This document shows positions 18,056 through 19,524 of a stretch of 19,524 nt of DNA, piece by piece. Source of the stretch: Podaxis mareebaensis (Eukaryota > Basidiomycota > Agaricomycetes > Agaricales > Agaricaceae); contig JAEUWP010000001.1 in assembly GCA_018524725.1 (NCBI GenBank), forward strand, positions 1 through 19,524, in the 5' to 3' direction. Made by a program: the position numbers and the translations under genes. The notes below the pieces were generated by a model. The model made no database searches, had not been told where the DNA came from, and saw only the letters and a program-made list of their open reading frames with translations. Each line of letters starts with the position of its first letter. Position 1 is the first letter of the stretch.

Positions 18056-19506
18056 GACTTCTTTGTCATGTCCCTTGTCTGAACATACATCTTGCCAAGT
18101 TTACTTAGTAAGTCTTCTAAGTTATCTTCTTCTACTGACAGAGGTGTCTGTTCTGGCTGTCTAGCCTTTCCACTGAAGGCTTGGATCATCACCTCCATAC
18201 TAGCAAGCTGACCTTTCAGGTGCTCTAATTCTAAAGCCTGTGGGTCAGGCTTCTTTTCTTCCACACATCATTGTAATGTAACAAGTGTGTTAGCTCTGCT
18301 ACTACTATACAGGCTGGGATAACCCATGTCCAGTTCATCATCATCCTGAGGTAACTCAGGTGGGCCATAGATCATCATGGCCACAGTTTGCGGTAGATAT
18401 TTATCTACACACTGTTTTACAGACAAGCTGGGCTCATGTGGGATCCTGGTGCCATTTGTGAAATGTAGCCACAAGCCTTCTTGTTTGATTTTTCTGTCTT
18501 TTTCATCTTGTATTTTAACTGGACAGACAACCCAGTGATGACCTTGTTCATTGCAATAGAAACAGCCTTGGCCATTCGCACTAGGAGGGAAACCATTATT
18601 CAGTGGTACTCCTATTGACTGATTCTGTTGATGATAATTGCCACCCAACATGACCTTAGCTAGGCCACTTGTAAGTGTAGATTTTAATGAATCAAGCAAG
18701 CTTTGCAGCTTGCATTGATTCAGTTCCATAGTATCTTTTAAATGGTTCACCTCCTGTTGAACCATTTCTACATCAGTACTTAATGTAACTGCAGGCTCCA
18801 TAGGCTCTTGCTTTACATGTGGTACTGAGTTTCACGAAAATGTTTCTGCTTGCCCATGTCTGTGTTCATACTGTAATGCATGGGCAATGGTTTTTCTGCT
18901 AACCAGCTTGACTGCCTTGTCTGTGACTTCCTTAATTTCATAAGGGTCTTCGGCATGGCTCTTGCCTTGCTGATTAACTTTTAGTGTTCCTTGAATACTA
19001 AGTCTGGTATTCAAGGCATCACAGAAGTCTGGGCTAAGCATCCTGACGAATGCTTTGACTAGTTCTCTGTTAGATACTACTGCAGGATCTGCTAGACATT
19101 TATTTGCAATATAATTAAACTTCCTTTTGAAAGCAATTAGATCATCTGCATTGTGTAGCATGATGCTGCCGTATTCTCTGCATAGATTATGAAGATCCTC
19201 AACACAACCTTGGTTGTCCTCGAGAGCGCCTCCATAATCTTTGTTAATCTTTCGTGTGAATGTGTCCCAATCTGCACCTGTGTATTCAGGTAAACTGACC
19301 CATTCCTCACATAGTTCTGGCTCTAGGTAGCAAACAGCCCATTTGATTTTCTCAGTGTCGCTATTGACCTCTGATATTTCAAAATGGCTGTTTAATTGCC
19401 ATATGTAATCTTTAAGGGTGGATGAGCATCCATCCCATCTGGGTGCACCATTTGTGAATGGCTGAGGCATGTGTGGTGCCTTTGTCATTTTGCTGCTGGA
19501 GTTCAT
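18046..19506 (-). pseudogene. gag: Element B gag with CCHC zinc knuckle
   Basis: ATG at 19504-19506, TAG at 18046-18048, 486 codons before the stop. The first 220 residues look like a gag capsid-type domain (Trp-rich, with a WDTFTRKINKDYGG-like block near 19240). A CX2CX4HX4C knuckle (CFYCNEQGHHWVVC) lies at 18523-18564, the expected nucleocapsid position for RNA binding. A predicted helical segment follows (about 18050-18250). In-frame TGAs at 18832-18834 and 18268-18270 break it; both fit CGA decay. The start is the first ATG after the leader and lies 18 bp from the window edge, so an upstream start cannot be excluded. Confidence 0.85.
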
Positions 19507-19524
19507 GTGACTGGTAGTACTAGT

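Larger units (their letters stand above)
13207..19524 (-). mobile_element. Element B: Ty3/gypsy-like gag-pro-pol element, runs off right edge
   Basis: Minus-strand gag (19506-18046), pro (about 18055-16952) and pol (about 16961-13207) lie in three reading frames. Order within pol is RT, RNase H, integrase, as in Ty3/gypsy. The pol motifs (for example the SSYRSQWFCVVKKDGKSLRL block and GGTFSG block) match a gypsy lineage I recognise as common in Agaricomycete genomes. The two frame changes at gag-pro and pro-pol coincide with slippery heptamers against TAG. About 14 in-frame TGAs, a 1-nt frameshift in RNase H and a mutated RT active site make this copy inactive. The 5' LTR and primer site are outside the window, and no 3' LTR is clear. 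Confidence 0.88.

Noticed and set aside
3949..19506. Possible recoding of UGA as a sense codon, since UGA is the only internal stop
   Set aside because: The LTR pair shows independent CpG-to-TpG/CpA decay, which makes TGA from CGA directly, and element B also has other lesions (frameshift, YIDN).

Overview
The window looks like transposon-rich DNA from a filamentous basidiomycete, probably an Agaricomycete. It has short introns (mostly 53-98 nt) with GTAAGT-type donors and CTAAT/CTAAC-like branch sites. It carries Ty3/gypsy elements of types common in mushroom genomes, and CpG is strongly depleted with a clear methyl-C decay signature. There are no tRNA, rRNA, CRISPR or bacterial-type features. 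The species cannot be named from the sequence.

Layout, left to right. (1) 535-2750, + strand: a seven-exon gene coding for about 604 residues, with an N-terminal charged coiled coil, a Pro/Ser-rich middle, a double CxxC (Zn2Cys6-like) segment and an acidic Ser-rich tail. No premature stop. (2) 2831-2945: two adjacent long hairpins. (3) 3269-10163, - strand: a complete Ty3/gypsy LTR retrotransposon (element A) with two 646-bp LTRs, TGTTAC/GTAACA ends, a perfect 5-bp target duplication (CCCCT), a polypurine tract, and a primer-binding region that matches its own LTR, suggesting Tf1-type self-priming. Gag and pol are riddled with TGA stops, pol has a 1-nt frameshift, and most of the integrase core is missing. 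(4) 10630-13021, + strand: a second multi-exon host-like gene, now a pseudogene. Its second exon is split by a roughly 1,060-bp terminal-inverted-repeat element (11140-12199) that has a 10-bp target duplication and an 11-bp-periodic GGTAC-rich array. (5) 13207 to beyond the right edge, - strand: a second Ty3/gypsy-like element (element B) with gag, pro and pol in three frames.

The most notable observation is in element B. Both the gag-pro and pro-pol junctions carry a textbook X XXY YYZ slippery heptamer (GGGTTTC and AAATTTT) lying directly against a UAG stop, and the next ORF is in the -1 frame in both cases. This is a retrovirus-like gag-pro-pol plan with two programmed -1 frameshifts. The stop-codon bias supports it: every internal stop I found in A (about 28) and B (about 14) is TGA, as CGA-to-TGA decay at CpG would give, while every stop at a natural ORF end in the elements is TAG, which CpG decay of CGN codons does not produce.

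Elements A and B and the TIR element are all decayed insertions around or inside two related-looking + strand genes. The two LTRs of A differ only by transitions, nearly all at CpG-derived positions, so methylation-linked mutation has shaped the whole window, including gene 1.
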